Source: Paramacrobiotus metropolitanus (Eukaryota > Tardigrada > Eutardigrada > Parachela > Macrobiotidae). Taken from it: 64,000 nucleotides of DNA. The position numbers and the translations under genes are program-made. How positions within the stretch are numbered: the first letter of the stretch is position 1; the number at the start of each line of letters is the position of its first letter. The DNA lies in NCBI RefSeq assembly GCF_019649055.1, contig NW_026570251.1, forward strand, positions 1 through 64,000. Direction: 5' to 3'. The notes under the pieces are model-generated. The model saw only the letters and a list, made by a program, of their open reading frames with translations. It was not told the DNA's origin and ran no database searches. Below are positions 53,097-64,000 of this stretch, one piece after another.

Positions 53097-53813
53097 TATA
53101 CTGTCCGAAAACACTGATTACCGTCTCATTCGGGCATGCAATCGCGCACTACATCGTGCACTCAGAATTAATTCAGCAAAGCCTGATTCAAATTTATTAA
53201 AACGGCTGTACAGCAAGTGCGCGCATAGTAGCTTTACACATTACTGATTATTAAGAACAGAAATAAAAAAAAATTAAAGAAAAATAAAAGAACATCTTAA
53301 TTACGATCGGCGGCGACTCAGATTAACATTGAAGCTGTAATATAGAAAATTGGTGCGGCGGACCGATGGAGAGTCTACCGCCGCAACCAAACAGGTTGCA
53401 GCGCAGATTGAAGCCGCTTCTGTTTTTGGTAATGTCGAACTCTGGTTTTGTTCAACCAAAGCGAGCGAGATCTCGATTTCGTTATAAACTTTTACGCATT
53501 AGAAATAAGGTGCACACATAAGGTCACAACACATAAAAGAGGAACGAGCGGCGCAGCCGATATTCCACGCTGAACAGTCATAAGGAAGTTTGGCATCACG
53601 GTATCGATAGTTTCGCCACATCAGTGGAATATGGTTACCACGCTAGTTAACAAAGTAGTCCCGGGAAACGTTCAACATCGAAGCACATATTTTAGGATGC
53701 AAGCTGAATCTTAGCTCGCAAAATGAATACCAAGCGCTTCCGAAACCGAAATCGCAGAATTTCTGTGAGACCGCTTCTGCTTGTTGAATAGCTTATAATA
53801 AGTCTTCTCTCAC
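53097..53813. other. Region downstream of the receptor pseudogene
   Basis: No gene is recognised; the part from about 53690 is intron-like flank of the receptor paralogue. Confidence 0.4.
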
Positions 53814-53991
53814 CGTATTTCACCGCTTTGGCCAATTCTTGTAGAATTGACACCGATATCCCACAGAAACACACCGACCCATTGGAAGTGGCAGCTACCT
53901 GGTAGCTGTACCGAGCGTCCCGTTGACGCTAACAGTCAAATTGCTAACGTCTAGCGATTCAATGCTGCGCTGCCCACTCGAACACACCCGA

Positions 53992-54467
53992 GGCCCGCGC
54001 TCAAGCTCTGACTCTGACTCAGACTCTGACCGCTCAAACTCTGACTCTGACTACTCAAAGTCTGACTCTGACTGTCCAAACTCTGACTCTGACTCTGACT
54101 GAATAACCTAAGAATAACTTAAGAAACCTAAGAAACCTAAGAAACCTAAGAAACCTAAGAAACCAAAGAAAACTAAGAAACCTAAGAAACCTAAGAAACC
54201 TAAGAAAACTAAGAAACCTAAGAAACCTAAGAAACCTAAGAAACCTAAGAAACCTAAGAAACCTAAGAAACCTAAGAAACCTAAGAAACCTAAGAAACCT
54301 AAGAAACCTAAGAAACCTAAGAAACCTAAGAAACCCAAGGACCTATTAAGAAACCTTGGAAACCTTCAGAGTCAGAGTCAGACTTTGAGCGGTCAGAGTC
54401 AGACTTTGAGTAGTCAGAGTCAGAGTTTGAGTGGTCAGAATCAGAGTCAGAGTTGGAGTCTAGGCCC
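53992..54467 (-). mobile_element. Simple-repeat hAT-like element, copy 2
   Basis: A 476-bp unit, the reverse complement in layout of copy 1: GGCCCGCGCTCAAGCTCTGA at the left, a longer AAACCTAAG array in the middle and GAGTCTAGGCCC at the right. The perfect 8-bp duplication ACACCCGA flanks it (53984-53991, 54468-54475). The paralogous site at 28.83 kb has the sequence once and no insert. Confidence 0.92.
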
Positions 54468-54600
54468 ACACCCGATGGAAATCGTCGCACTGCATGACCT
54501 AGCGTAGAAATTGTTATTAGTTTTCGGTTGCGAAACTTTTTGCAGACTGCAGCTGACAATTACAATTCCGTTTATGTACCATAGACCGCCAAACCATAGA

Positions 54601-54636
54601 CTGGTACACATTAATGTTCTCATTAATGTGTACCAG
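54601..54636. repeat. Perfect 16-bp-arm palindrome
   Basis: CTGGTACACATTAATG pairs perfectly with CATTAATGTGTACCAG around TTCT. It lies in the receptor paralogue and is absent from the matching part of the 28-kb copy. Confidence 0.85.
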
Positions 54637-55340
54637 ATGTTTTCTTTTGTACGAGATTACCTCGAACGAAAAGTAATCGATTACTGCTTTACCGCTTTTG
54701 TACAGTAAGCAAGAACTCGTTACACTGCATCGTGCGATTTCGGTGATGACGGCGAAATGTGATACGCAATAAAGAGAAATTTTTGCCCTGCACTTAACTT
54801 TTGTAGCAAAGCGTATGACTCCAAAAGCAGAAAACAGTGATGTTGATTGAACACTGTCAAACTCCCAGAAGGCTTTGCTTGCAAACGCTAAAGCCAAACG
54901 AACATGACTTTGCAATTCTTGGCTGTAAAACAAAAAATTGTATATAGCAATTACTAGTGATCACTGCTCACGGAGCATATATTATATGTCGTACTGATTT
55001 CGTGTTTCGCCGTACTCATAAGCATCTTGCCATAAGTATAGCTTCAGCTTCTTACTAAGCCGCACGGGACTTAATTTTAATTTGCCGCAAATATCAGGGG
55101 TGATGTCATCGATCAGAGATTTTTTTACGCAAAATGTTTACAAATAACATGCGATAGCGGTTTTTTCAGCCTTAGGCAGAACATAAGACATCATTCATGC
55201 TTCTGGCGAATGGCTGTGTGACAATAAAAATGCGCAACGGTTTGCTATCTCTTTTTAAATTGTGTGCAATGAAATTTCCGGTTTTCGAATTATGGTATAA
55301 CCGACAACTGTGGCCGCCTGTTTCATGTTTCTTTCGAGTC

Positions 55341-58300
55341 ATGAACAAATTTGTTTTTTCTTTTACTTCCGTTTTCGTCTGCCTAGCCGCTCCTCGAGGT
55401 AAGTGAAATAAGTTCTAGAAGCCTGCGTAAATATGTTACGTTAAGTGGGTACTACGAAGTACGATTGTCTCGTCGAACAAACCAAAAAGTACTGAAACTA
55501 CATGTATGCAGACTCCAGAGTAAGCAAAAAATTTTTGCCAGTATTGCGCAATCGGATAGACAACAAACAGTGGACGGCTTTTCGCATATAAATCACAAAT
55601 ACACTGATAATAAGTATCTTTCTCTAACTGACTCTGCTCAAGCGGTAAGCGATAATTTTAACAGTGGCAACCACAATTCAGCGCAGCGGTTAGATGCACA
55701 AAACTCTATAGTTAAAGCTACTTGTAAACCTACTCCTATAACATTCGCGCACCGGTAGGGAGCGATTAGCAGAATCTCTGGATAGTCCATAAAAAGACCG
55801 CCAAAATCAGTGTACCCGTCGTTACGGGTGCCGAAAAGAGTACCGGCATTAGCATTATAATTGCTACCAGTACCATTAAAAAGCACCATTACCTCTAACA
55901 GTGCCATATTTGCTACCACTAACAGTTCAGTACCATAACATAGTACCACCACCAGAACCAGTACCATTACCAGTAGCAGTACCGTTCTTGCTACCACTAA
56001 CAGTACCAGTACCATAAGACAATGCCACTACCAGTAACAGTAACATTGTTAGTACAGTGGACTTAAAAAAGGTGATACATTCGGTCCGCGACCGACAGTT
56101 TATTAGTCAAGACCAAATGACCAATAAAATGACCAATAAACTGCAAACGTGCAACTGAGCACAGACTCATGCTGAATTCAAACACTTGCGTGGCGCATAG
56201 TTCCGAACGTGGAAACTGGAAACCATCCACCGGTATCTCAAACGAAAGAAAAAAACAATTACAAGAATTTTGATACCAAAAAAGCTGTTTTTTATGGGAT
56301 CAAAAAGAAAATCGAGGCACTCAAAGTTTCTTGTAGACAAACCATAGAATTTGAATCCACGATTGAGTTTCAGTTTTCACGCAGAAAAAGTATGCTTTGT
56401 ATACGAGAAACTTTAAGTGCCTCGATTTTCTCTTGGATCCCATAAAATACATTATGTTTGATATCAAAATTCTTATAATTTTTTCTCTTTCGTTTGAGAT
56501 ATCGCTGGACAGTTTTCGTTAGGAAATGTGCAAGTTGCAAATGATAATATCAGCAGGCCGATGGCCAGCACGGAATTTGGGTGTTTGAGTACAGGTAAGT
56601 TCCTGGTTGCGCGCGTTTTGTGGGTGGGTGGGTTTTGTAACACGTTTTTGAATTCCATTGTACTACCCCCGCTGAGCTCCGGACCCGGTCGACTGTCAGC
56701 TATCAACTACGCCATGAGCTACATATAAGCTGTCAGCAATGACTCACTTCCAACGGCCCTTCAACGCAGCGGTTGGATGGTCGAAACGTTTGTCTAAAAT
56801 AGCATGATAACCTAACTATAAATGAGGCGGTCTCTGGATTTACTTGTGTAACTCATTCGTTGCACCCACTTCGGCATGGGGAAGAGTGCAATGTGCTCTA
56901 ACAGCTCAGGCGCTGGGTGGCCGACAAAGTGACTGCCAAAAACGGGAATTCAATAATTAACCCCAGAAAATGTTTAAGCATGTGAAATGTGAAATCTTTC
57001 CACATTACGGCAGTTTGCAAAGCAAAAGATAACAAGCGGCATTTTGTAATATACTTTAAGTACTCGTACTGTTGCAGCATACTTTCGCGGGACTGATTTA
57101 GTCGGCTTTCGAGCATATTTGCACATAAAGCCTTCAATCAACGGTACAATGCCCAGTCTACCCATGGTTAGCATGGTATTGCCATGTTTGGTGCACACTG
57201 TACTCTGTACACCAGCAGAGTTGCAACACACAATAAGTACATAATTATATTTGTGCAGCGGCTGCACAAGCTGCACACGCTTGTCTACAAGCATCAGTTG
57301 TAACCGTCTTTTAATTATCACAAGCAGGACGCGCGGCGCTTACGCGCCGCGCTAACGCGGCTCACAGTTTCAAACGGCTTAAAAGTGCGGGTACCGCACG
57401 CGTGGCCTTCGGTGACCAAAGCCTTCGGTGAACAAAGGCTTAAAAAACCTTCGGGGACCAAAAAAAGTGGGCACCGCACGCGTGGCCTTCAGTTACCAAA
57501 GGCTTTAAATGGCTTGTACCGCGCACGCAGCTGCCGGTTGCAAAAGGCTAAACAGTGGATCCCGCGCACGCACCTTTTGGTTTCAAAGACGTAAGTCAAT
57601 TACTAAGTAGTGACTGACTTACGTGGCCTCCAGTTATAAAAAGCTAGAAGGTGGATTCTTAAGGTTACGAAAGCATAGTAAGCACTAAAACTCAAGGTAG
57701 AATCTGGATGATTTGAACATTTGGACTGAACAATGTACGGGTACTAAGAACTCGAAAGCTTAGTACAAATGCTAAAGGGAAGATCTGGCTGTTCTGGCTA
57801 TCCAGGCAATCTCTTACAGGTGCTTAGGTTTTGGAGGGTTCTGGATGATTCGGTAGTTCAGGCTGATCTGTTAGTTTTAGACTGATTTGCCAGTTCTGGC
57901 TGATTTGGTAGTTCTGCCTGATCTTGCCGTCCTGGCTGATCTGTGAGATCTGGATGATCCGTTATTCCAGGCTGATCTGGTAGTTCTGGCTGTTCTGGCG
58001 GATACAGCTAATTAAGTAAAAGTTTGCTACGTTCCAAATGTTTCAAAAGCTTAGTAAGGACAAACGATTAAAGCAATAGGTCTCAAAAGCTGAAAAGGCT
58101 CAAAAGCCGTAAGGCGGGTTCTGGCCAATCAGGAAGATTTGGAGGCGGGAGTGTGACGCAGAGACAGCTCTGCTTTAATATAATGAAGACAAGCAGGACG
58201 CGGCCACGGCTTCAATCGGCTCAAAAGTGTGGGTACCACATGCGTGGCCTTCAATGACCAAAAGCTTCAAAGGTTACCATAGGCTTGAAAGGCCTTGGGT

Positions 58301-61300
58301 GACCACAGGCTTAAACGGCCTTCGGTGACCAAAGGCTTAATAAGGCGAGTACCGCACGCGTGGCCTTTCGGTGCGTAACTTTTGAAGGCTAAAAGGGTTC
58401 ATCCGGCACACGCACCTTCCACAAAAAGCTAAAGGGTTCATCTGACACACGCACCTTCCGGTGCAAAAGGCTAAAAGGGTTCATCCGGCGCACGTGCTAT
58501 CTGGTTGCAGAAGACCAAAGGGGTTCATCCGGGACACGTACCTTCTGGTTGCAAAAGACGAAAAGAGTTCATTCGGCACACTCACCTTCGGGTTGCAAAA
58601 CGCTAAGAAGGTGGATCCCGCACACGCACCTTGAGTAGCTCTGGCTGATCTGTTAGTTCAGGCTGATCCGGCAGATTTGGTAGTTCTGGTTGGGCTAATA
58701 GTTCTGGCTAATCTGATAGTTCTGGCTGATTTGGTAATTTTGGCTGACCTGGTAGTTCGGGCCGATCAGGCACATTAGGAAGCTCTAGCTCATCTAATAG
58801 TTCTGGCAGATTTGGTAGATTTGGCTAAGTAAGTGGAGGTTACCGTACTAAGGTTTCTGAAGCATAGGACCTCAGCATAAAGGCAGGAGGTTTAAAGGCT
58901 GTACCAGCCAAAAAGCCATAAAGCTGGTTCTGGCCAATCAGAAAGACTTGGAGGCGGGAGTGTGACGCACAGACAGCTCTGCTTTAATTAAATGACAAGC
59001 AGGACGCGCGGCGCTTACGCGCCGCGCTGTCGCGGCCCACGGTTTCAAACGGCTTAAAAGTGTGTGTACCGCACGCGCGGCCTTCGGTGACCAAAGGCTT
59101 AAAAGGCCTTCGGTCCTTCGGTGACCAAAGGCTAAAAAAAACATTCGGTGACCAAAGGCTTAAAAGGCCTTCGGTGGCAATGGCTTAAAAGGCCTTCGGT
59201 GACCAAAGGCTTAAAAGGGTTTCGGTCCTTCGGTGACCAAAGGCTTAAAAGGCCTTCGGTCCTTCGGTGGCCAAAGGTTTAAAAGGCCTTCACTGACCAA
59301 AGGCTTAAAAAACATTCGGTGACCAAAGGCTTAAAAGGCCTTCGGTTACCAAAGCTATAAAATGCCTTTGGTAACCAAAGTTCAAAAGGGCGGGTACGGC
59401 ACGCGTAGCCTTCGGTGACCAAAGGTTCAAAAGGGTGGCCACCGCACGAATAGCCTTCGGTGAGCAAAGGCTCAAAGGGCGGGTACCGCACGCGTAGCCT
59501 TCGGTGGCCAAAGGCTCAAAGGGCGGGAACCGCACGCGTAGACTTCGGTGACCAAAGGATCAAAAGGGTGGGCACCGCACGCGTGGTCTTCGTTGACCAA
59601 AGTCTTATAAGGTCATCGGTGACGAAAGGCTAATTAATATGCTTACCGCATGCATGGCCTTCGGTGACTAAAGGCTTAAAAGAACCCTCGGTAATCAATC
59701 GCCTAAAATACATTAGTTACCAAAAGCTTAAAAAGCACTCGCTGACTAACAGGTTTAAAAGACCCTCGGTAAGCAAAGCCTAAAAGGCCTTCAGTGACTA
59801 AAGGCTTAAAAGGCCTCCGTGATCAAAGGCTTAGAAGTCCTTCGGTTACCAAAGACTTAAGATGCCTTGGGTGATCAACGGCTAGATAAGGCGGTTACCG
59901 CATGCGTGGCCTTCGGTGACCAAAGGCTTAAAAAGCCCTCAGTACTTAATCTAAGCCTAAAAGCCCAAAGGCTGCATGCACGCGTGACATTCGGTAACCA
60001 TAGGCTTAAAAGACCCTCGGTAACCAAAAGCCTAAAAGGCCTTCAGTGACCAAAGGCTTGAAAGGTCGGTTACTAAAGGAATTATAATTATAAAGCGGCT
60101 ACGCGGCTTCGGTTACTAAAGGAATTATAATTATAAAGCGGGTACCGCACGCATAGGATTCGGTGACCAAAGGCCTAAGGAACTTTCACTGGCCAAAGGC
60201 CTAAAAGACCTTCGGTAACCAAAGGCTTATTAAGGCCGTTACCGCATGCGCGGCATTCGATGATCAAAGGCTTTATAAGGCGGGTATCGCACGCGGGGCC
60301 TTCGGTGCGTAACTTTTGAAGGATGAAATGGTTCATCCGGCACACACACCTTCCGGTTGCAAAAGGCTAGAGCGGTTCGGCACACGCTCAAAAGAGTACA
60401 GCTATTCCATGGTACCGCACGCAAGCCTATTGACTGCGCTATGGTGCGAGAATGTTTCATAAAGTTTTTCAGAGCTTCATAGTTTCACAAAGCTTTCTAA
60501 AGAACGAACTTCTGAAATAATGTTAGTGAGTTTGGCACGGCACCTCTGGATGGTTCTGGACGAATTGGTAGTGCAGTCTGATCCGGAGGGGCAGGTAATT
60601 CTATTTGATCTTTAATTGAGGCTGATACGCAGATTTGGTATTTTTGGCTGATCTGGTAGACCTGGTTCTTCTAGTTCATCAGGTAGGTCTGGCTGGCCTG
60701 CTAATTTTGGTTCATCTGGCTTATTTGGTAGTTCTGTGTGATCTGGTGGATCTAGTAGTTTTGGCTGATCTGGCAGTTCTGGTTTATCTGGCAGTTTTGG
60801 CTGATCTGGTGGTTCTGGCAAATCAAGTAAAAGTTCGTACAGACACTAAGGTTTCGAAACGTTACTAAGGCCTTAGGCTGAAGGTAAGATCCAGCAGATC
60901 TGGTTAATCGGGTAAAAATTCGTACAGGTACTAAGGTTTCGAAAGCTAAGTAAAGACTTTTGCCTGATAGCAACGAAGGTAAAAAGGCTGTGCAGGCCTA
61001 AAAGCCGTACGACCGGTTCTGGCCAATCAGAAGGTAAGGCTAGTTCTGGCCAATCAGAAAGGTTTGGAGGCGGGATCTGTTCGAACAGAGAGTCGTGCTT
61101 TAATAAACTGGATTACAGCGGGCATTGCCCAGCCACACACCAGTGCGCAGCCACCCACCGTCTGCTTACAGTGCTATAGTCAGGTTACCGAATCTTGCGG
61201 TAAACGGTTCGACGATGAAAAAGTGCAGCAGGCGTTATGTGACGCCGGATATTGCTATACATACGTCAGCGTGAGGTGATTTTCTTTAAAATGTGGTCAT

Positions 61301-62620
61301 TAGCGTTCAAGCGATACAAAATCGGATAAGTTTGATTGCACTAACTATCTTACAAATAAATTCAATTTTTAGCAATAATCGGAACATTTTTAATCGCAGA
61401 TGTTTTCTTATGTTTTCTTATGTATTCTACATTTTTTTATGTTGTTGGCGTTTGCATATGTTTCTTATGCTTTTTTTATTTGATCGTGTTTCTTATGTTT
61501 TGCGAGTACTTGCCAGAGCAAATTTTCCGGATCAAAAATCAGACAAATTTGGAATTCTATCATTTGCAGAAACACAGTAAACCATTCTAGCATAATCAGA
61601 TAATATTTTTACATCTGGAGGCAAATCCCGAGACATTGATACAAGTAGGTTTACACAAAATCAAATCAATAATAAAAATATTTAAGTAACGCATTATCAT
61701 CGCACGCATGCGTACGTGTACACTACACTTACGATCCGCTTTTACGTTTACCCTGTAATATGTATGTTAATGTTTTTCATACCATCGGTTCCAAAAATAT
61801 ATCAATCAGTACTATTCCGGTTTTTGTTTAATAACAAAATGCTTGTGCTGTTTTTGTACATTTCAAATATTGAGCATTCCATAGCTCAGTAACAAAGTTG
61901 CGCATGAAGACGGTTTCCGGTCGATATGTTGTATGTACTCGTATATTTTGACACTGCTTAACCTGTGCTAAAACTGTGCTGACTGTATGGCACGTACACA
62001 TGTCGAATTCGAAATTCGGACAGTCGCAGCCGAATGGTGTTGGGTTTTTTTCGTCGCACCAATCTGCGCGCGCAATAATGGTTTGATCAAACGATTAGTA
62101 TGCACACTGTTTTGTGGATCTGTGGCATAACATCGCCAGCGATGTTATTCATGTTATGTTATTGTTCCACGGATTCAGAGAAACAATACCGGAAGTACTT
62201 CGCCTTGAAACGCTGTAATTTTCAAATATTAATGTGAAAGATAATTGATCAGTGTATTAACTGGAACGTAATTCTCTTCCATAGGTAGAAATTGGCTCCG
62301 TGCCGCAGGTATGGCGTGGCTGCGGCGGTGTATCCTGCAGCCTAATCCCAAACCCAGGCGCTCCTTCAGAGTACTGCGACGAAGCGGGCCGGCTGGTGAT
62401 TGTGAACACCAGCAACGGAGAGCTTTTCAACCAGAGCCGCTCATTCGGCTTCTATGGACCCTTCGGGCCGAAGCAGACACGGGTGAGCGGCACTGTACGG
62501 AACTGCGACGTAGGCTCAAACTGCAATTCCGAGTCCGCGCACAGTTTAGTCCTGCAGAACTACCAGCACCTCGCCGTTTCAGATTCTCAAGTCAGCGACG
62601 TAGCAGTGTCCGGCGGGTAA
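55341..62620 (+). CDS. Ly6/uPAR-like secreted protein, three exons
   Basis: Exons 55341-55398 (tentative), 61119-61270 and 62285-62620. The first encodes a signal peptide (MNKFVFSFTSVFVCLAAPR) and ends at a GTAAGTG donor in phase 1. The second begins after GGATTACAG in the matching phase and holds CLQCYSQVTESCGKRF and CDAGYCYTYVS. The third starts after CCATAG in phase 0 and has RGCGGVSC, EYCDEAG and NCDVGSNCNSES. The Cys spacing with a terminal CN motif fits the three-finger Ly6 fold. The protein would be secreted or held at the surface. Exons 2 and 3 are well supported. Exon 1 is assigned by phase and signal peptide across a 5.7-kb intron filled with repeats. Confidence 0.55.
55850..56045. 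repeat. Degenerate ACTACCAGTACC tandem repeat
   Basis: Imperfect repeats of TACCAGTACCATTACC, the reverse complement of the array after LINE copy 1. Confidence 0.7.
56231..56504. mobile_element. Foldback element, 274 bp
   Basis: Arms of about 105 bases pair with few mismatches (shared TCTCAAACGAAAGA, AAGAATTTTGATA, TTTTATGGGATC and GAAAATCGAGGCACT). No coding capacity and no clear target duplication. Confidence 0.85.
56505..57320. other. Probable intron of the Ly6-like gene
   Basis: Only short frames of uncertain meaning. A leftward pair of frames at 56898-57321 shows no recognisable motif. Confidence 0.35.
57321..61107. repeat. 3.8-kb compound satellite, three large units
   Basis: Three large tandem units start with CAAGCAGGACGCG at about 57321, 58190 and 58995. 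Each opens with GTTTCAAACGGCTTAAAA (after a GC hairpin in units 1 and 3). Next comes an array of CTTCGGTGACCAAAGGCTTA, then a second array of TTCTGGCTGATCTGG. Each ends with TTCTGGCCAATCAGAAAG, GGAGGCGGGAGTGTGACGCA-like sequence and CTGCTTTAATAAA. Unit lengths are about 870, 805 and 2110 bases. Long apparent frames inside it are products of the repeats. Confidence 0.88.
57331..57352. repeat. GC hairpin at head of satellite unit
   Basis: GCGCGGCGC pairs with GCGCCGCGC around TTAC. The same hairpin recurs at 59006-59027 at the head of unit 3 and is lost from unit 2. Confidence 0.85.
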
Positions 62621-63861
62621 ACAATAAACCTGCACTTACCGCGATTACAATCACATTTTTTCAGTTTTCTGCATACGTGCTTTTACGCCGGCGTACCGAA
62701 TTACCAATTACTTGCTTCGCTTACTTGTTTTGCTTGCTTCGCTTGCTTGTTTTGTTTCGCTCCTTTTCTTTTAGAACGCCGTCCAACCACGACCTCCCCA
62801 GAACACCGGCTATCGAGGATGTTATCGTCATTACAACCAACAGCAGACGTGAAACTGAGCGCATCTTTCGATGCAAATACTACCTCAGTTCGCACACGTC
62901 CTGAAGCTAGAGGCAGACAATTCGGGCTTAATCATACGAATACAGACTACTGGACGGTACTCACCAGCGGAAACATCGGACGGCGTACCTCTTCGGCTAG
63001 TCACATACAAAGTCCACGGAGTTTCTATCGGTTGGAATAGCATCAGCACCATGCTTGATAACGTGCATTCTAGAATGGGGAGTGTCGGTCTCCCGGATGT
63101 GTGGGCTGTCCCGAATGATGTTCGAGCGCTGATACCAGTGTAGGAATTCCAGTTACAAAACAAAACAGTTCTTTGTTGAATGCCGAATTTGCGCCTGATG
63201 CGAAATGCAAAAAAAAACGATCAGCTGTTACCTTAGCGTTTCCTGATAATACGGAATGGCCGCAATATGTATGGGTGCCGTCATTGATGCACATCCAAAA
63301 TTAATTCAACGTTACATGTTGTGGACTCAAGTAGGCGGATAATTTTGTGACGTTCTTGGTTTGCTTTGAAATATTTATTATCGAATTTATTTTTAAAGGT
63401 TCTATGAGCAGTTTTAAGTACTGTAGTGACACCCTGCACTTGGAGAAATTTTGTACAGTATGAGCAGCACGGTACTGTAGACAGGTGGATTTAAAGCCGA
63501 TTGCGTTCAGCCAATAGCCAGCAGTCTGCATGCAGTTGCAAGCCGTGTATGTGAGCAGTGAACGCAGTCGTACAACGTACGCGTGGCTGCACAGCTAAAA
63601 CTTTCTCCGAGTGCAGGATGTCAGTACAGTACTGTATGCGAAAAAATGCTAACTTTTTTGGTTTGGTCTGATCGTAAATTTTAGTCTGCGTAACTCTGAG
63701 ATATGATTACGGGTGGACTTGGCATATGGGCCTACAACATGTAAAACTGGAATTTAGAAAACCGATATGGCTGCGCACTCATAGATTCTATGTCCGAAGC
63801 GTCATACACAGCGCAATGCTGTTTGTCTGCAAGTTAGCGAAGCAAAGTGGGAGCTAATGGT
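62621..63861. other. Region after the Ly6-like gene
   Basis: A frame at about 62775-63040 follows an acceptor-like TTCTTTTAG and has coding-like composition (VKLSASFDANTTSVRT), so it could be an exon. Nothing diagnostic is seen. The rest holds no recognised feature. Confidence 0.35.
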
Positions 63862-63999
63862 CACTGGAGATTCTGTAAGACTCTCAACGCACTGTCGTCG
63901 CAATGTTTCTGGAGCGCGCTATCCAAATCTGCGTATCGTCTCCAAATCAGCGCGCAATAGTCGTCTTCCAAGCAGATGGTGCGCGTAGCGTGGGTGACG
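63862..63999 (-). CDS. F-box family member 4, C-terminal part, cut by window edge
   Basis: Leftward from the right edge: VTHATRTICLEDDYCALIWR ... DSALRVLQNLQ, then a stop. The block matches ITSATRSIFVEDDYC of member 3 and ISPVTRTICLEG of member 2. The F-box itself would lie beyond the window. The early stop compared with member 2 suggests a short or broken copy. Confidence 0.6.
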
Positions 64000-64000
64000 T

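Larger units (their letters stand above)
53814..54933 (-). pseudogene. Paralogue of the glutamate receptor exons, inverted
   Basis: Two exons match those at 28.4-29.0 kb. The first, 54933-54517, is open (LQSHVRLALAFASKAFWEFD). The second, 54498-53814, starts after CTACGCTAG with VMQCDDFHR and contains GSVCFCGISVSILQEL, ending at a donor ACG|GTGAGA like the other copy. The second exon carries the simple-repeat element 53992-54467 and a one-base frame change before the conserved block, with a TAG in the old frame. It is a pseudogene fragment. Confidence 0.75.

Noticed and set aside
53340-53400. A possible tRNA or SINE head near the GC-rich GGTGCGGCGGACCGATGG
   Set aside because: No T-arm consensus or cloverleaf could be formed.
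54108-54338. A long GFL-repeat protein frame
   Set aside because: It is a translation of the AAACCTAAG minisatellite core of the simple-repeat element, not a gene.
60612-60821. A proline/leucine-rich repeat protein (PDQPELPDQ pattern)
   Set aside because: It is a translation of the TTCTGGCTGATCTGG array within the compound satellite.

Overview
The window looks like a repeat-rich stretch of an invertebrate animal genome. Genes have GT-AG introns, and there are pieces of a rhodopsin-like GPCR, an ionotropic glutamate receptor, an F-box family and a Ly6-like secreted protein, between many DNA transposons, non-LTR retrotransposons and satellites. No rRNA or tRNA was recognised. A protostome, perhaps a tardigrade, would fit, but the sequence alone does not settle this.

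Layout. 1-12.3 kb: most of a Polinton (Maverick), a virus-like fossil that enters from the left edge. It has integrase, minor and major capsid, protease and protein-primed DNA polymerase genes, and it also carries an ADP-ribosylglycohydrolase-like gene. 12.3-13.2 kb: a satellite of 28-bp monomers in a higher-order pattern. 13.2-14.0 kb: the last two exons of a GPCR. 15.26-18.4 kb: a nearly whole non-LTR retrotransposon with a C-terminal restriction-like endonuclease. 20.5-22.8 kb: a host gene for a protein with four tandem helix-turn-helix units; a hAT-type MITE lies in its likely intron. 23.16 kb: a small TA-flanked MITE. 26.6 kb: an unusual transposon built of simple repeats.

28.4-33.6 kb: an ionotropic glutamate receptor-like gene whose exons join in matching phase. 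It is interrupted by a 2.1-kb inverted-repeat element with a perfect 8-bp target duplication. 34-36 kb: a DUF1963 fragment and an 881-bp TTAA-flanked element. 37-40 kb: a second retrotransposon of the same broad type on the minus strand. 42-43 kb: a Ser/Thr/Cys-rich gene. 43-52 kb: F-box genes and pseudogenes mixed with DUF1963 copies in a segmental duplication. 52.5 kb: a pogo/Tigger-like MITE. 53.7-54.9 kb: an inverted, broken paralogue of the glutamate receptor exons that carries the second simple-repeat transposon. 55.3-62.6 kb: a likely Ly6-like gene whose long intron holds a foldback element and a 3.8-kb compound satellite. 63.9 kb: another F-box family fragment runs off the right edge.

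The main theme is accretion. Several element insertions can be dated against each other because target duplications, nested copies and paralogous empty sites survive. The best candidates for something new are the hydrolase cargo of the Polinton, the conserved RNA fold at the 5' ends of the two retrotransposons, the two simple-repeat hAT-like elements, and the four-HTH protein.
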